Below, piece after piece: positions 54,949-64,000 of a stretch of 64,000 nt of DNA; within the stretch, counting starts at the first letter, position 1, and every line of letters starts with the position of its first letter. The notes under the pieces were generated by a model that was not told the origin of the DNA, did no database searches, and worked only from the letters and a program-made list of their open reading frames with translations. The position numbers were made by a program, and so were the translations under genes. The DNA lies in NCBI GenBank assembly GCA_031216915.1, contig CM062294.1:33619128-33683127 (forward strand), in the 5' to 3' direction. Source of the DNA: Pictodentalium vernedei (taxonomy: Eukaryota; Mollusca; Scaphopoda; Dentaliida; Dentaliidae).

Positions 54949-55099
54949 TCAGTTTCCAACAGTTGAAGATGCATTAATGGGAGCCAGACATATTGTTGCT
55001 GTTCAGATAGCCCACGATCCATTGGTTCGACAATGTGTACGAGAAGTTTATTATGAGAGAGCCAGATTGAAAGTAACTCCCACAAAGAAGGGTTTGAAG
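54949..55099 (+). CDS. SUPT6H: SPT6 exon G (50 codons plus split Ser)
   Basis: AG is at 54947-54948 and GT at 55100-55101. The first base completes Ser (AG|T). It reads [20 protein letters not shown], then [20 protein letters not shown], and ends TPTKKGLK. This matches the SPT6 core helices leading up to the YqgF-like domain. It ends in phase 0. A foldback MITE begins 26 bp downstream of the donor. Confidence 0.97.
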
Positions 55100-55125
55100 G
55101 TAAGAAGAAATAAGAATGGGTGCTC

Positions 55126-56376
55126 AACTGGTAGAGTGCTGAATTATTTTTGGTTATCAAAATTTGTTCGCATATGTTTGCCTTGTTACAATTCATGGGA
55201 GAGTGCCAATAGGCACTCTCCCATAAATTGTAACAAGGCCAATCCTAACAGCCTAAATAATTTCACTTCAAAGGTGGTATAATTAAACTTTTTTTCGGTT
55301 CATGTGTTTTCAGATAAAACGATTGGCTCACACGATTCTGTTTTTTCTTTTCATAACTCAATGAACCGAAAAAAACACTATTAGGTCCGCTCCCCCAGCC
55401 ATACCCCTAAAATACCAGTCTTCGGAGTTGCAACATGGTGTCAAATCAATAGAAGTTAGAACTCTGGCACGTTCTAAATCTGAAAAAGAAAAATCAATTT
55501 ATATTACTAATTTATCACCATGAAATTATTTATAAAATATTTAAATGACCGTGGTGCGTCAATTTTTCTTTTTCTTCACAACTGTATTTATTTGACATTT
55601 CAATTTTTACGCACACTGGGTGATCGTCTGCGTTCATCGTTTTACCCAAATCGATTGTAAACAATGGCTGGTTTCCAATTCCAATGAATGAACACTACCT
55701 GAATTCAACTAATTTCATGTCATCTGGCTTTATTTCTAACTCCACCTTTACAAACTGTGTTTTTCAGTTCTCGGGGAAACGGTCAAAACCAAAATACAAT
55801 GTAATACTGATGGCCTACTTCCACCTACCACGGAATGTAACTTTTACGTGAAGTGAACATTTGAATGAAATTTGAGGGAGGCGTGGCTTATGACGTTTTC
55901 TTTGCATTACGTAATTCATTGGTCAATAAAAAATTTAATGACATAAGTGCATTTGACTTGGAAAGTGTGTCAATTGCTACCTGCATTTCAATAATATGCG
56001 CCCTCTTTTACGCCAGAAAAATAATATGTCTACCAGTTTTAGTTTTTAAGACTTTGTTTGCTGAAGTAGAGGACGACTAACACTATTTATTTATTTGGGC
56101 CGTGAACGTTTAATTATAAGGAATGATCGTTTCTTTTTGTCTAGTTGTTGAGTTATGAACCTGAACCCCAAAAAACAAAGTCCAAACATCGCGTAAATGG
56201 GTACTCCCATTTACACAGTTTGTACTTTGTTTTTTGGGGTTCATAACTCAAGAAATAGACAGAAAGAAATGATCATTCCTTAAATGAACAACATCCACAA
56301 AATATAAAGCCTTCAAGTGCTGGTACTGACACTTAAGAGTAAAGCCCAAATATGAGCTTCCAGCACTCTACCAGTT
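55126..56376. mobile_element. 'gagagtgcc' foldback MITE carrying a ~1 kb insertion
   Basis: The TIRs are aactggtagagtgctgaatt and ...ccagcactctaccagtt. The hairpin is ttgttacaattcatgggaga.../...ctcccataaattgtaacaag. By comparison with 42481-42718, about 55285-56280 is extra sequence in the right arm. Confidence 0.75.
55285..56285. mobile_element. insertion with two foldbacks
   Basis: The first foldback is ttttttcggttcatgtg.../...caatgaaccgaaaaaaacac (55288-55378). The second (about 56122-56280) has arms near ggaatgatcgtttctttttg...ccccaaaaaacaaagt and the inverse. A 71-codon frame at 55865 has no recognised domain. Confidence 0.6.
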
Positions 56377-56393
56377 AAGAAGGACATTTATGA

Positions 56394-56523
56394 TTAACCC
56401 TCAACATAATGACCACATCTGTCTGCTTGTTTTACAAATTGAGCAGTTGAGAAAAAAAATTATTTTTCAGAGAAGTTCAACTAAATGAGGAGCACATGAT
56501 ATGGTTTTGTTGAAATTTTATTT
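56394..56523. mobile_element. degenerate TTAA MITE with most of the centre deleted
   Basis: It starts ttaaccctcaacataatgac and retains gcagttgagaaaaaaaatta and ggagcacatgatatggtttt...gttgaaatttt, without a right TTAA. Confidence 0.6.
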
Positions 56524-56535
56524 TACTCCTGCCTA

Positions 56536-56778
56536 CCTGAGGCCAATACTATAAACATTTACAATTGTATTTTCTTGAATTTTATTTTCTAGTTTTGATC
56601 TTAACTGGGTTAAAATGAACCATTAGCATTTTCAGAGATCTGGCAATTTGCCAGTTGGCAAATTGCCATATCTTTTAAAATGCTACTGATTTATATTTTA
56701 GTCAGTTATATTAATAGGTAGCAAATACAATTCTAGAAAATACAATTGTAAATGTTTTATACTATTGGGTCCAGGTGT
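56536..56778. mobile_element. foldback element with ggcaatttgcc centre
   Basis: The arms cctgaggccaatactataaa...acaattgtattttctt and the inverse ...aagaaaatacaattgtaaat... meet at ggcaatttgccagttggcaaattgcc (56643-56668). Confidence 0.75.
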
Positions 56779-57569
56779 AATATTCACATGTTTTTTTAGG
56801 GTACCTTCATGGTGTAATCAACCCCTCACACAGTTGCTAATGTAGAGAGTTGAAACTTTAGGATATGGTTACACACACAGTGAAGCTGTGCATGCAACAT
56901 TTATAAAGTTTGCCGAAAAAATATTTGGTCACAAAATTATTGTCCTTTATCGACTTGGCTCCTGGTGTAATATTCCTCGTGTCCTTCAGTCTGTCCGTCC
57001 CAAAGTTGTATCATACGCTACACTAACACCTTTCAAGACAGCCATCTGAAATTTTGTACAATGCAAAACTACATTCAGCATATTACTGTGTTTAAAGGTC
57101 AGACGACTCTGTATGTTTTTAGCTGTGACTAGCAGCTCTATAATTGGCAATGTCGGTCTGTTGCTCTGTCTGTCTGTCGGTCTGTCTGTCGGTCGGTCAG
57201 TCTGTCGGTCGGTTTGTTGGTCTGTCTGTGACCAACGAGTTTGTCTGTGACCAACGAGTTTCAAAACTCAATAACATTTGAAATACTTGATGGAATGACT
57301 TCATATTTAGCATGTTAGTGTATCTTATTGATGTCTAGCCACTGTTCAATGCATGTGTTGTTCCAGATATTTTTCTTGGAGTTATGGCCCTTGATGAACT
57401 TAGAATTTTTTGAGATTGCACCACCCGTCGCAGCTACGGCATCGATGTCACGATTTTTGTCACAGTTATTACCCTTTATCAACTTAGAAAATTTCCTGTG
57501 TTTTTAATTGAGGGTACCTTCATGGTGTAATCAGCTCCTCCCTCAGTTTCTAATGCTTCATTCAATCGG
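56779..57569. repeat. repeat block with 'gtaccttcatggtgtaatca' duplication and GTCT/GTCG microsatellite
   Basis: The block gggtaccttcatggtgtaat appears at about 56800 and 57513. A gtctgtctgtcggtcggtc run lies at 57140-57235. It is probably one diverged long element. No coding frame was found. Confidence 0.5.
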
Positions 57570-57795
57570 GTGAACACAGGTTTGTTAAAAAACATAACTC
57601 TAGCTTTCAGTGGCAAAGATAAATTCAAAGCTTTCTACACCATTTCCGTCAAAGACTTAACATTATCCCTAAAAGTGAACAACACTAAAAATGTTCATTT
57701 GAAATTGCTTGATGGATGTATTAATAAAAATGTTCCTTCAGTGGACTTAGTGAATCAGAATGTGGAACCCTTGAGAATTCTGCCAGTAGATATTT
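57570..57795 (+). other. unidentified coding-like fragment
   Basis: A frame of about 75 codons reads TGLLKNITLAFSGKDKFKAF, then YTISVKDLTLSLKVNNTKNV and HLKLLDGCINKNVPSVDLV. Its composition is protein-like and unlike the surrounding repeats, but I cannot name the family. It is cut at 57796 by a long-TIR element end. It may be a transposon gag- or ORF1-like remnant or chance. Confidence 0.3.
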
Positions 57796-59010
57796 TCAGC
57801 TCACCTGAGCAAAGCACAAGGGAAGCTTAAGTGATCACTTTCTGTCTGCCATCCATACGTCTGTCCATCATCTGCCTGTCATCCACAGGCCTGCTGTCTT
57901 CCAAATTTTGCACAACCCATTTATCGTTCGCTTGGTTTGTGCTTTGGTAATGTATCGTTCGTTCCACTGTACTTGATTCAGATAACCTGTTAGGTAACCT
58001 AAATATACATGTATCGCAACTATGCTGATATATGAACAGTTGTATCATAGCCAATATCTTGATCCTATGGGTAATATCCTGATGAATAGAGATGAATCTG
58101 TAAGTACAATATTGAGGCTGTGTTGCAACAATTCAGATACAAATTAGACGCAGTTATAGTCTAATCTTGGCATGGGCTAGCATGCTGCAGAAGAGTATGG
58201 CATTCATGATCACTATTTGTGGCATAGACACGAATTATTGCCATTTCCTCATTTTTTTACCTATTTTAATCTGAAGATGATCAACAGTTCAAAATGATGT
58301 TGAGCATCAACCAATCATCAGCACATGTGTTTGTATCTGCCTGAAGTATAGCTGCCCTGTTGGCCAATTGGCCAACAGGGCAGCTAAACTTCACGCAGAT
58401 GCAAATACTTATGCAGGTGATAATTTGTTGATGCTCAACATCATCCCACCTTTCATTCATATTAGATCAGTCAACTTGGCAAAATTTTTGCGTGACCCAG
58501 TGCCAATTTGGCATGACCTGTTTTTTCGTTCGCGTATTTTTCATTTTAGGTAACTTCCACGCAAACTAAACAGCTGTTCGCCTCAAATCGACAGGCCAGC
58601 ATCCATCTGGAGTGAACTTTACATTATCGACTTTTCATAAACCACTGGGCTGAATTGAATCAAGTTTAGTTTGATATGCATGTTCTTTATCATATGTCAA
58701 TTCAAGTTTGTTCAAATAAAGTTGTCATGGCCACAGGGGGTACCACAAGGGGTACCACAAGGGGCAAAATTCTGTTAGCACCCCACAAAATTCTTTTTGA
58801 AATTAAAAAAACTCCTCTAGAGCTACATTTCAAAATCGTTTGATACTTGGTATACAACATCTTTAGAGGGGTCAGATTCAGGTTTGTTCGAAATAAGTCC
58901 CTAGATTCATATTGGATCTCCCTATGGATACCTGAATTTTAACTTGGTGCAATATGAGGAAATGTATTTAAAAATCTTCTTCAGTTCTGCCTGTCAAAAT
59001 CTCTTGATAT
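57796..59010 (+). mobile_element. long-TIR element, split by a foldback insertion
   Basis: The left end is tttcagctcacctgagcaaa...agtgatcactttctgtct. The body resumes at about 58600 with ggagtgaactttacattatc and ...ttgttcaaat blocks. Two units of the ~167 bp type follow and it fades out near 59010. Confidence 0.7.
57888..58592. mobile_element. foldback element with 38 bp perfect palindrome
   Basis: The flanks share acaggcc. The centre 58349-58386 (tagctgccctgttggccaa and its inverse, no spacer) is perfect. The outer arms include gttgagcatcaaccaatcat / gttgatgctcaac. Confidence 0.7.
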
Positions 59011-59105
59011 TGTCTGAGGTTTGCAGCTCGGAGCTTTTGTTCAGCCTCGACGGTCCACGTCTCAGTTAAACATAAACTCTGAGCTGCAAACCTTGGACCT
59101 TGTTA
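59011..59105. repeat. hairpin (ggtttgcagctc/gagctgcaaacc)
   Basis: An imperfect ~25 bp arm pair surrounds a ~35 bp loop in the intron upstream of exon H. Confidence 0.6.
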
Positions 59106-59221
59106 CTGTCAATTCATCGCAAACTTTTAATGTTTTGCAATATTGAATGCTTTAACCATCTGCAGTAACAACATATTAGCAGTTGTAGGTTTCTTTTCAC
59201 TGATTTTGTTTTATTTTTTAG

Positions 59222-59317
59222 GTTATGGATGAAGCCCATCCATGTTATGCAATGAAGTTTCTAAAGGACAAAAGCGTTAAAGACTTAAGAGATGACCAGT
59301 ACTTACGATTAATGCAG
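59222..59317 (+). CDS. SUPT6H: SPT6 exon H (32 codons)
   Basis: AG is at 59220-59221 and GT at 59318-59319; phase 0 at both ends. It reads VMDEAHPCYA, then MKFLKDKSVKDLRDDQYLRL, MQ. The (K/F)YLK-x-KxVKxLRDDQ segment is diagnostic for SPT6. A T-rich acceptor (gttttattttttag) and a good donor (CAG|gtaagc) are present. Confidence 0.97.
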
Positions 59318-59428
59318 GTAAGCTCAAACTTCAGACCTCACTTCGTTCCATTTTTTTTCCCTGGAAACATAGTTTATGGCTCCTCATTGAGTTAGATCCA
59401 ATGATCGGACATAAGCTATATCTTTTAG

Positions 59429-59667
59429 TTAACCCTTTACCTAACATGAAAAGCAGACAACACTTCAAGAAAAATTCTTGAATAATTAATTTTTTTCATT
59501 TGTCTCAAAAACATGGGTTATGACCCATCATTGGAACAAGCTTGTTCCAATGAGGGGTCATAACCTATGTTTTTGAGACAAAAAATGACAAAAATAATGA
59601 AAATTAAGTGGCGATATTTTAGAATAGCTCTGGCCGGTTTTGGCCGTTATGATGGGTAAAGGGTTAA
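59429..59667. mobile_element. TTAA-target foldback MITE
   Basis: Exact TTAA ends: ttaaccctttacctaac and gatgggtaaagggttaa. The core is ggttatgacccatcattgga/...ccaatgaggggtcataacc. Confidence 0.9.
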
Positions 59668-59705
59668 GGATATAAAAAAAACCCACATATAGTTTCTTTC
59701 CCTCA

Positions 59706-59955
59706 TTAACCCCTTACCCAACAAATCGCCCACATCCGTCCGCGTAATATGCAAATTTAGCAGCTGAAAAAATATTATTTTTCGATAAATTTCAGCAAAA
59801 CCATATCATGTGACCCCTCTTTGGAACGAGCTCATCGAGCTCGTTCCAAAGAGGGGGTCACATGATATGGTTTTGTTGTAATTTTTTGAAAAAATTTAAA
59901 AAATGATATTTAAAATAATAAAGTTTGAAATCGTCTGCGTTGGCGAAAGGGTTAA
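59706..59955. mobile_element. TTAA-target foldback MITE
   Basis: Exact TTAA ends: ttaaccccttacccaacaaa and ttggcgaaagggttaa. The core is tgtgacccctctttggaacg and inverse. It is separated from its sibling by only 38 bp. Confidence 0.9.
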
Positions 59956-60007
59956 AACATTAAAGTAAAGACCTCCCTCAATACCAAAAATCTGCCAAAA
60001 AAAAAAT

Positions 60008-60370
60008 TAAGGCCTAAAAAATTAAAACTGTGTTTTTCAGGCCCTCCCACATGGTCATTTTGACTGCCGCTTACTCTCTTTTTATAACCAATGAAAACTT
60101 GAAAAATTAAAAATTGAGTAGCTTATGTCTGTCTATTTTACCCAAACTATTAAAATTGATAAATTTGTCCCTTGACTGCAAGAAGGCTTTGCAATGCTTC
60201 AGCATTCAGCATTGCTTCAGCATTGCAAAGCCTTCATGCACTCAAGAGACAAAATACAGCACCACTGTTCTCCAGATTATGAGGCCTAAAACATAAAGCA
60301 AACCAAGAACATGAACTTTGGGTGGCAAAGAAATAATTACAAAAATAAAAAAATAAAATGAAAAAAATGC
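60008..60370 (+). mobile_element. MITE P, 3' end lost at a junction with a Tigger-like MITE
   Basis: It starts aggcctaaaa...gtttttcaggccctccc. The hairpin has a small tandem duplication (cttcagcattcagcattg). The right terminus is replaced at about 60370. Confidence 0.8.
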
Positions 60371-60790
60371 CCAATTAATTGGATATCTCTTAATTGTATA
60401 TCCCTGTTAATTGAATATAACTTTCAAACACAAAACCATTTACCATACCTTCAGTACAAATTTGATCTGTTAATTGCATATGGGTTGTAGAGTAAACTCC
60501 TGTTAATTGTATATAAATTATTGTAATATGTCGAAAAATTAATGTGACACGCACCAAATGGACCTTATTTTTCAACCTTTTTGACCTCACTACATCCAAT
60601 ACAGGCATTTATTCTATTATATCTTGTTTGACAGAGCTCTATGAGCTAAGTCAAACATGATATAATAGAATCGATGCTCAATTTACCTCCAGAACACAGG
60701 AAACTGACTAAATCCCTGTTAATTGTATACTCCTGTTAATTGAATAATTTTCACTGGCAAAATGGATATTCAATTAAGAGGATTCTACTG
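60371..60790 (-). mobile_element. Tigger/pogo-like MITE, copy 4, one end lost
   Basis: It runs from ttaattggatatctcttaat to aagaggattctactg|ta. It is the inverted orientation of 4317-4747 and is fused to MITE P at its outer end. Confidence 0.8.
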
Positions 60791-61117
60791 TATATCTAGT
60801 CAGTTGGGTTTTCCAGAGATCAGGTCCTTGATACTGAGTTTCTTTGTGCTGCTATGGTGTTGTAGGTTCATATCAATATTATAACAGTCTTTGAAACTCA
60901 AGGTCAGAGTCCTTGAAAAGTGCTTAAATAGTGCTAAATAGTGCTAAATGGTGCTAAAGTTTGCGTTTCTGATATCAGTGGGAACCCTGCTTGGATACCA
61001 ATAAATAAATAAATCTGTTGGCAACATTATATGTTAAAGTTGTTTTTGAAAATTTCTGGTGTTTGTCAGTCATTTTGGACCTTTAACATATTTCTTCTCA
61101 TTTGTGTTTTTATTTAG
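60791..61117. other. intron before exon I
   Basis: A short run of four aatagtgct/aatggtgct units lies near 60923-60960, and an (aata)n stretch near 61000. Otherwise nothing was recognised. Confidence 0.6.
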
Positions 61118-61216
61118 GCAGAAGAAGAAGGATTACTTAAAATGGAGATGTACATAGATGAAGAAGCACTTAGTGCTCAGACCTACTTTGAAGAAATTAA
61201 ACAACTTTTTTATAGG
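61118..61216 (+). CDS. SUPT6H: SPT6 exon I (33 codons)
   Basis: AG is at 61116-61117 and GT at 61217-61218; phase 0 at both ends. It reads AEEEGLLKMEMYIDEEAL, then SAQTYFEEIKQLFYR. QTYFEEIKQ-(F/L)-(Y/F)-YR is a conserved SPT6 block just before the region entering the YqgF-like domain. The variable loop between the two blocks looks shorter here than in vertebrate SPT6, as far as I recall. The next exon lies beyond the window. A long repeat element begins about 60 bp downstream. Confidence 0.97.
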
Positions 61217-61277
61217 GTATTTATCTTTTGTATTCACTTAGAGTGTTACCCTAAAAGGCCTAATTTCAATTTTTATC

Positions 61278-62990
61278 ATTAGCTCAACTTTGACGATGTC
61301 AAATTTGAGCTATTGTCATGGCCCGTCGTCCGTCTGTCCGTCCGTCCGTCCATCCGTCCGTCCGTCCGTCTGTCCATCTGGCCGTCTGTCCGTCTGTCCG
61401 TCTGTCTGTACGTCAACAATTGGCTATGGCTCGGGCTAGAGGTCGTATTTATGAGCCGATCTTTACGAAACTTCTTGTGTACCTTTGTTATGACCCTGGG
61501 ACGGGAACGAGTGTTTTTAGGTGTGGTCCAAAATTCAAGATGGCTGCCAGTGGCCATTTTGTACCGATGATGCAAAAATCAGTTTTTTGTACAGAACTTC
61601 TGTATGAAAGTTCTGATTTGAATAAAGTTTTGTATAAATGTTTAGTACCATGGGATACATCACATATAATACGGGTTTTTTTCTCGTGTGTAAATTATGC
61701 AAATTAGACTGACTTTGATTTATTTAGTGTTACTTTCAGAGCTGTAAGTGCCAAGCTGCTATGGCTCGGGCTAGAGGCCGTATTTATGAACCGATCTTTA
61801 CGAAACTTCTTGGGTACCTTTGTTATGACCGTGGGACGAGAACGAGTGTTTTTGGGTGCGGTCCGAAATTCAAGATGGCTGCCAGCTGCCATTTTGTACC
61901 GACGATGCAGAAATCTGTTTTTTGTACAGAACTTCCATATGAAAGCTCTGATTTGAATAATTTTTTGTATGAATGTTTAGTACCATGGGATACATCACAT
62001 ATAATACAGGTTTTTTTCTCGTACGTAAATTGTGCAAATTAGACTAATTTTGATGTTTTTTGGGGTTACTTTCAGCACTGTAAGTGCAAATGCCAATACG
62101 GCTCTGGCTAGAGGCCGTATTTATGAACCGATCTTTACGAAACTTCTTGGGTACCTTTGGTATGACCGTGGGACGAGAACGAGTGTTTTTGGGTCCGGTC
62201 CGAAATTCAAGATGGCCGATGGCAGCCATTTTGTACAAAATTAGGTGCAATCAGATTTTTGCACAGAACTTCCATATGAAAGTGCTGATTTGAATAATTT
62301 TTTGTGTGAATGTTTAGTACCATGGGATGCATCACATATAATACAGGTTTTTTTCTCGTGCAGAAATTATGCAAATTAGATGAACTTTGATTTATTCAGT
62401 GCTACTTACACAATGTAAGCACACATGTCAATATGGCTCAGGGTAGAGGCTGTATTTATGAACCGATCTTCACAAAACTTCTTGGGTACCTTTGTTATCT
62501 CCTTGGGATGAGAATGAGTGTTTCTGGGTACGGTTCAAATTTCAAGATGGCTGCCAGTGGCCATTTTGTACCGAAATTAGGTCCAATCAGTTTTTTGTCA
62601 CAAGTTCTATACAGCTCGTATTTATGAACTGATCTTCACAAAACTTCTTGAGTACTTTTGTTTTCACCTTGGGACAGGAACGAGTGTGTTTTGGGGTGCC
62701 TTTGTTATCACTGTGCTATGAGAACAAATATTTTGGGGTTCAGTCAGACCCACTCTGGGACTCAAAGATTTTTTCTAGTTAAGCATCTGACTGTCACCCA
62801 CCTTTACAATACTTTACCTATACATTTGTTACAGGCAAGGGTCAGTATTTATGTACAGACCGTTACAATACTTTATATGTACCTTTGTTATCAGGTCATT
62901 ACCTAGATGTTTGTCATTGCTGTGTCACATACTATACATGTACATGTCGTTGTCTTGACAAGTTGAGCTACAGTGTCATTGACACTTTCA
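61278..62990 (+). mobile_element. long element with ~336 bp units, copy 2
   Basis: It opens attagctcaactttgacgat then gtcaaatttgagctattg and gtccgtccgtccgtcc. Four units start near 61423, 61758, 62096 and 62432, then a shared unique 3' part (62570-62940). It ends gttgagctacagtgtcattg then acactttcatt. Same architecture as 49480-51315. Confidence 0.85.
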
Positions 62991-62991
62991 T

Positions 62992-64000
62992 TTTTTGCTT
63001 AACTTGACAAAGTCAAGATAAGCTATTGCCATCACGCGTCCAGAAGTCAACCGTGGTGGCTGCCCAAGCCCAAAACTCGAAAACCATAAGCACAATCTAC
63101 AGGTTGTATTTATGAAGGAATTTCAATAAAACTTGGTTGGATGCCTCTGTATAATATCTAGATGAGAACGTCCCCTTTTGGCCATGATCTGTCAACCATG
63201 ACGGCTGCCCAAGCCTGAACCCAAAAACTTGTAGCAGTCTACAGGACATATTTAATATGGAGGGATTTCATTGTGACTTGGTAGGGTGACTCCAGATGAT
63301 GTCTAGATGAGAACTTCCCCATTTGGTCACGATCTGCCAACCGTGATGACTGCCCGAGCCCAAAACCCTAAACACAGTCTACAGGTCGTATTTTGGAGGG
63401 ATTTCATTGTAACTTGGTAGGATGACTCCAGATAATGCCTAGATGAGAACGTCCCCTTTTGGTCGCAGTCATTCTACCATGATGGCTGCCTGAGCCTAAA
63501 ACCTGAAAAACTTTAGCACAGACTACAGGTCATATTTATGAACGGATTTCATTGTAACATGGTAGGATGACTCGGTATAATGTTTAGATGAGAACTTCCC
63601 CTTTTGGTTGCGATCGGTCAATTGTGATGGTTACAGGGGCCCGAAGCCCATAAACCTTTAGCACAGTCTACAGGCCGTATTTATGAAGGGATTTCATTGT
63701 AACTTGATAGTTGACTCATTTTGAAATAATTTCACTGTAAATTGGTAACTTTCATTCATATACATTAACTGTGAGGGCCACATACATTAACTGTGAGGGC
63801 CACATTAACCCACCCCTTTAGTGCAGTCTACATCTCATTTTATTTTCATTGAAAAGATAGTATACAGGGAACAGAAATTAACATATTCCCAATTATCACA
63901 ATTCTTGTCTTATTTCATAATCCTTTCATAAACATTGAACATTATCCTTTTCATCAAACATAACACACAGACAAGTTAAGCTACAGTGTCATTGACACTT
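62992..64000 (+). mobile_element. 144 bp-unit element, short copy, abutting the previous element
   Basis: It starts ttgcttaacttgacaaagtc a few bases after the preceding element. About five 144 bp-type units follow, then a 3' region nearly identical to 21560-21705. The terminal tgtcattgacactt reaches the window edge. Confidence 0.85.

Overview
This is a repeat-choked piece of an animal nuclear gene. Nine + strand exons (654-755, 11162-11278, 14242-14331, 22954-23093, 32881-33101, 45317-45446, 54949-55099, 59222-59317, 61118-61216) join in frame, with GT/AG introns and matching phases throughout, into 382 codons of the transcription elongation factor and histone chaperone SPT6 (SUPT6H). They cover the helix-turn-helix part of the core and the approach to the YqgF-like domain. 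The 5' exons (acidic N-terminus) and the 3' exons (YqgF, HhH, S1, tandem SH2) lie outside the window. No promoter, UTR, functional RNA gene or second intact gene was found.

The organism is a metazoan with AT-rich, very large introns (1.8 to 12.2 kb). The repeat types (tRNA-headed SINEs, 'agctcacctgac...gtccgtcgtccgtc' elements ending in 'ggtgagcg...aaggcc...ggcctcttg', 'ccccccgcaaac' elements, CR1/L2-like LINE end, TTAA- and TA-target foldback MITEs) resemble marine invertebrates, most likely a lophotrochozoan such as a mollusc. That placement is inference at modest confidence.

Layout. Intron 1 (756-11161): MITEs, a recent SINE, and two long-TIR elements that have exchanged sequence. Intron 2 (11279-14241): a TTAA MITE 15 bp from the donor and a nested TIR element. 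Intron 3 (14332-22953): a ~30 bp minisatellite and a ~144 bp array inside a TIR element. Intron 4 (23094-32880): 68 bp and 167 bp arrays, the latter with a 501 bp higher-order repeat. Intron 5 (33102-45316): opens with about 26 tandem copies of the exon 5 end plus its own splice donor, followed by MITEs, a Ginger/KRBA2-like integrase remnant and a 50 bp array. Intron 6 (45447-54948): old SINEs, nested MITEs, a ~336 bp-unit element, a LINE end, a young SINE and a BED-like zinc-finger remnant. Introns 7 to 9: foldback elements, MITEs and two further long-TIR elements up to the window edge.

Nothing here looks like a new multi-gene system. The most unusual structure is the splice-donor minisatellite after exon 5. 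Next are the composite MITE whose hairpin core sits in two different terminal-repeat families, the two-way copying between two intron 1 loci, and a group of TIR elements that share ends but carry different tandem arrays. Copy numbers and most repeat edges were judged by eye and are approximate; exon and target-duplication coordinates were counted base by base.
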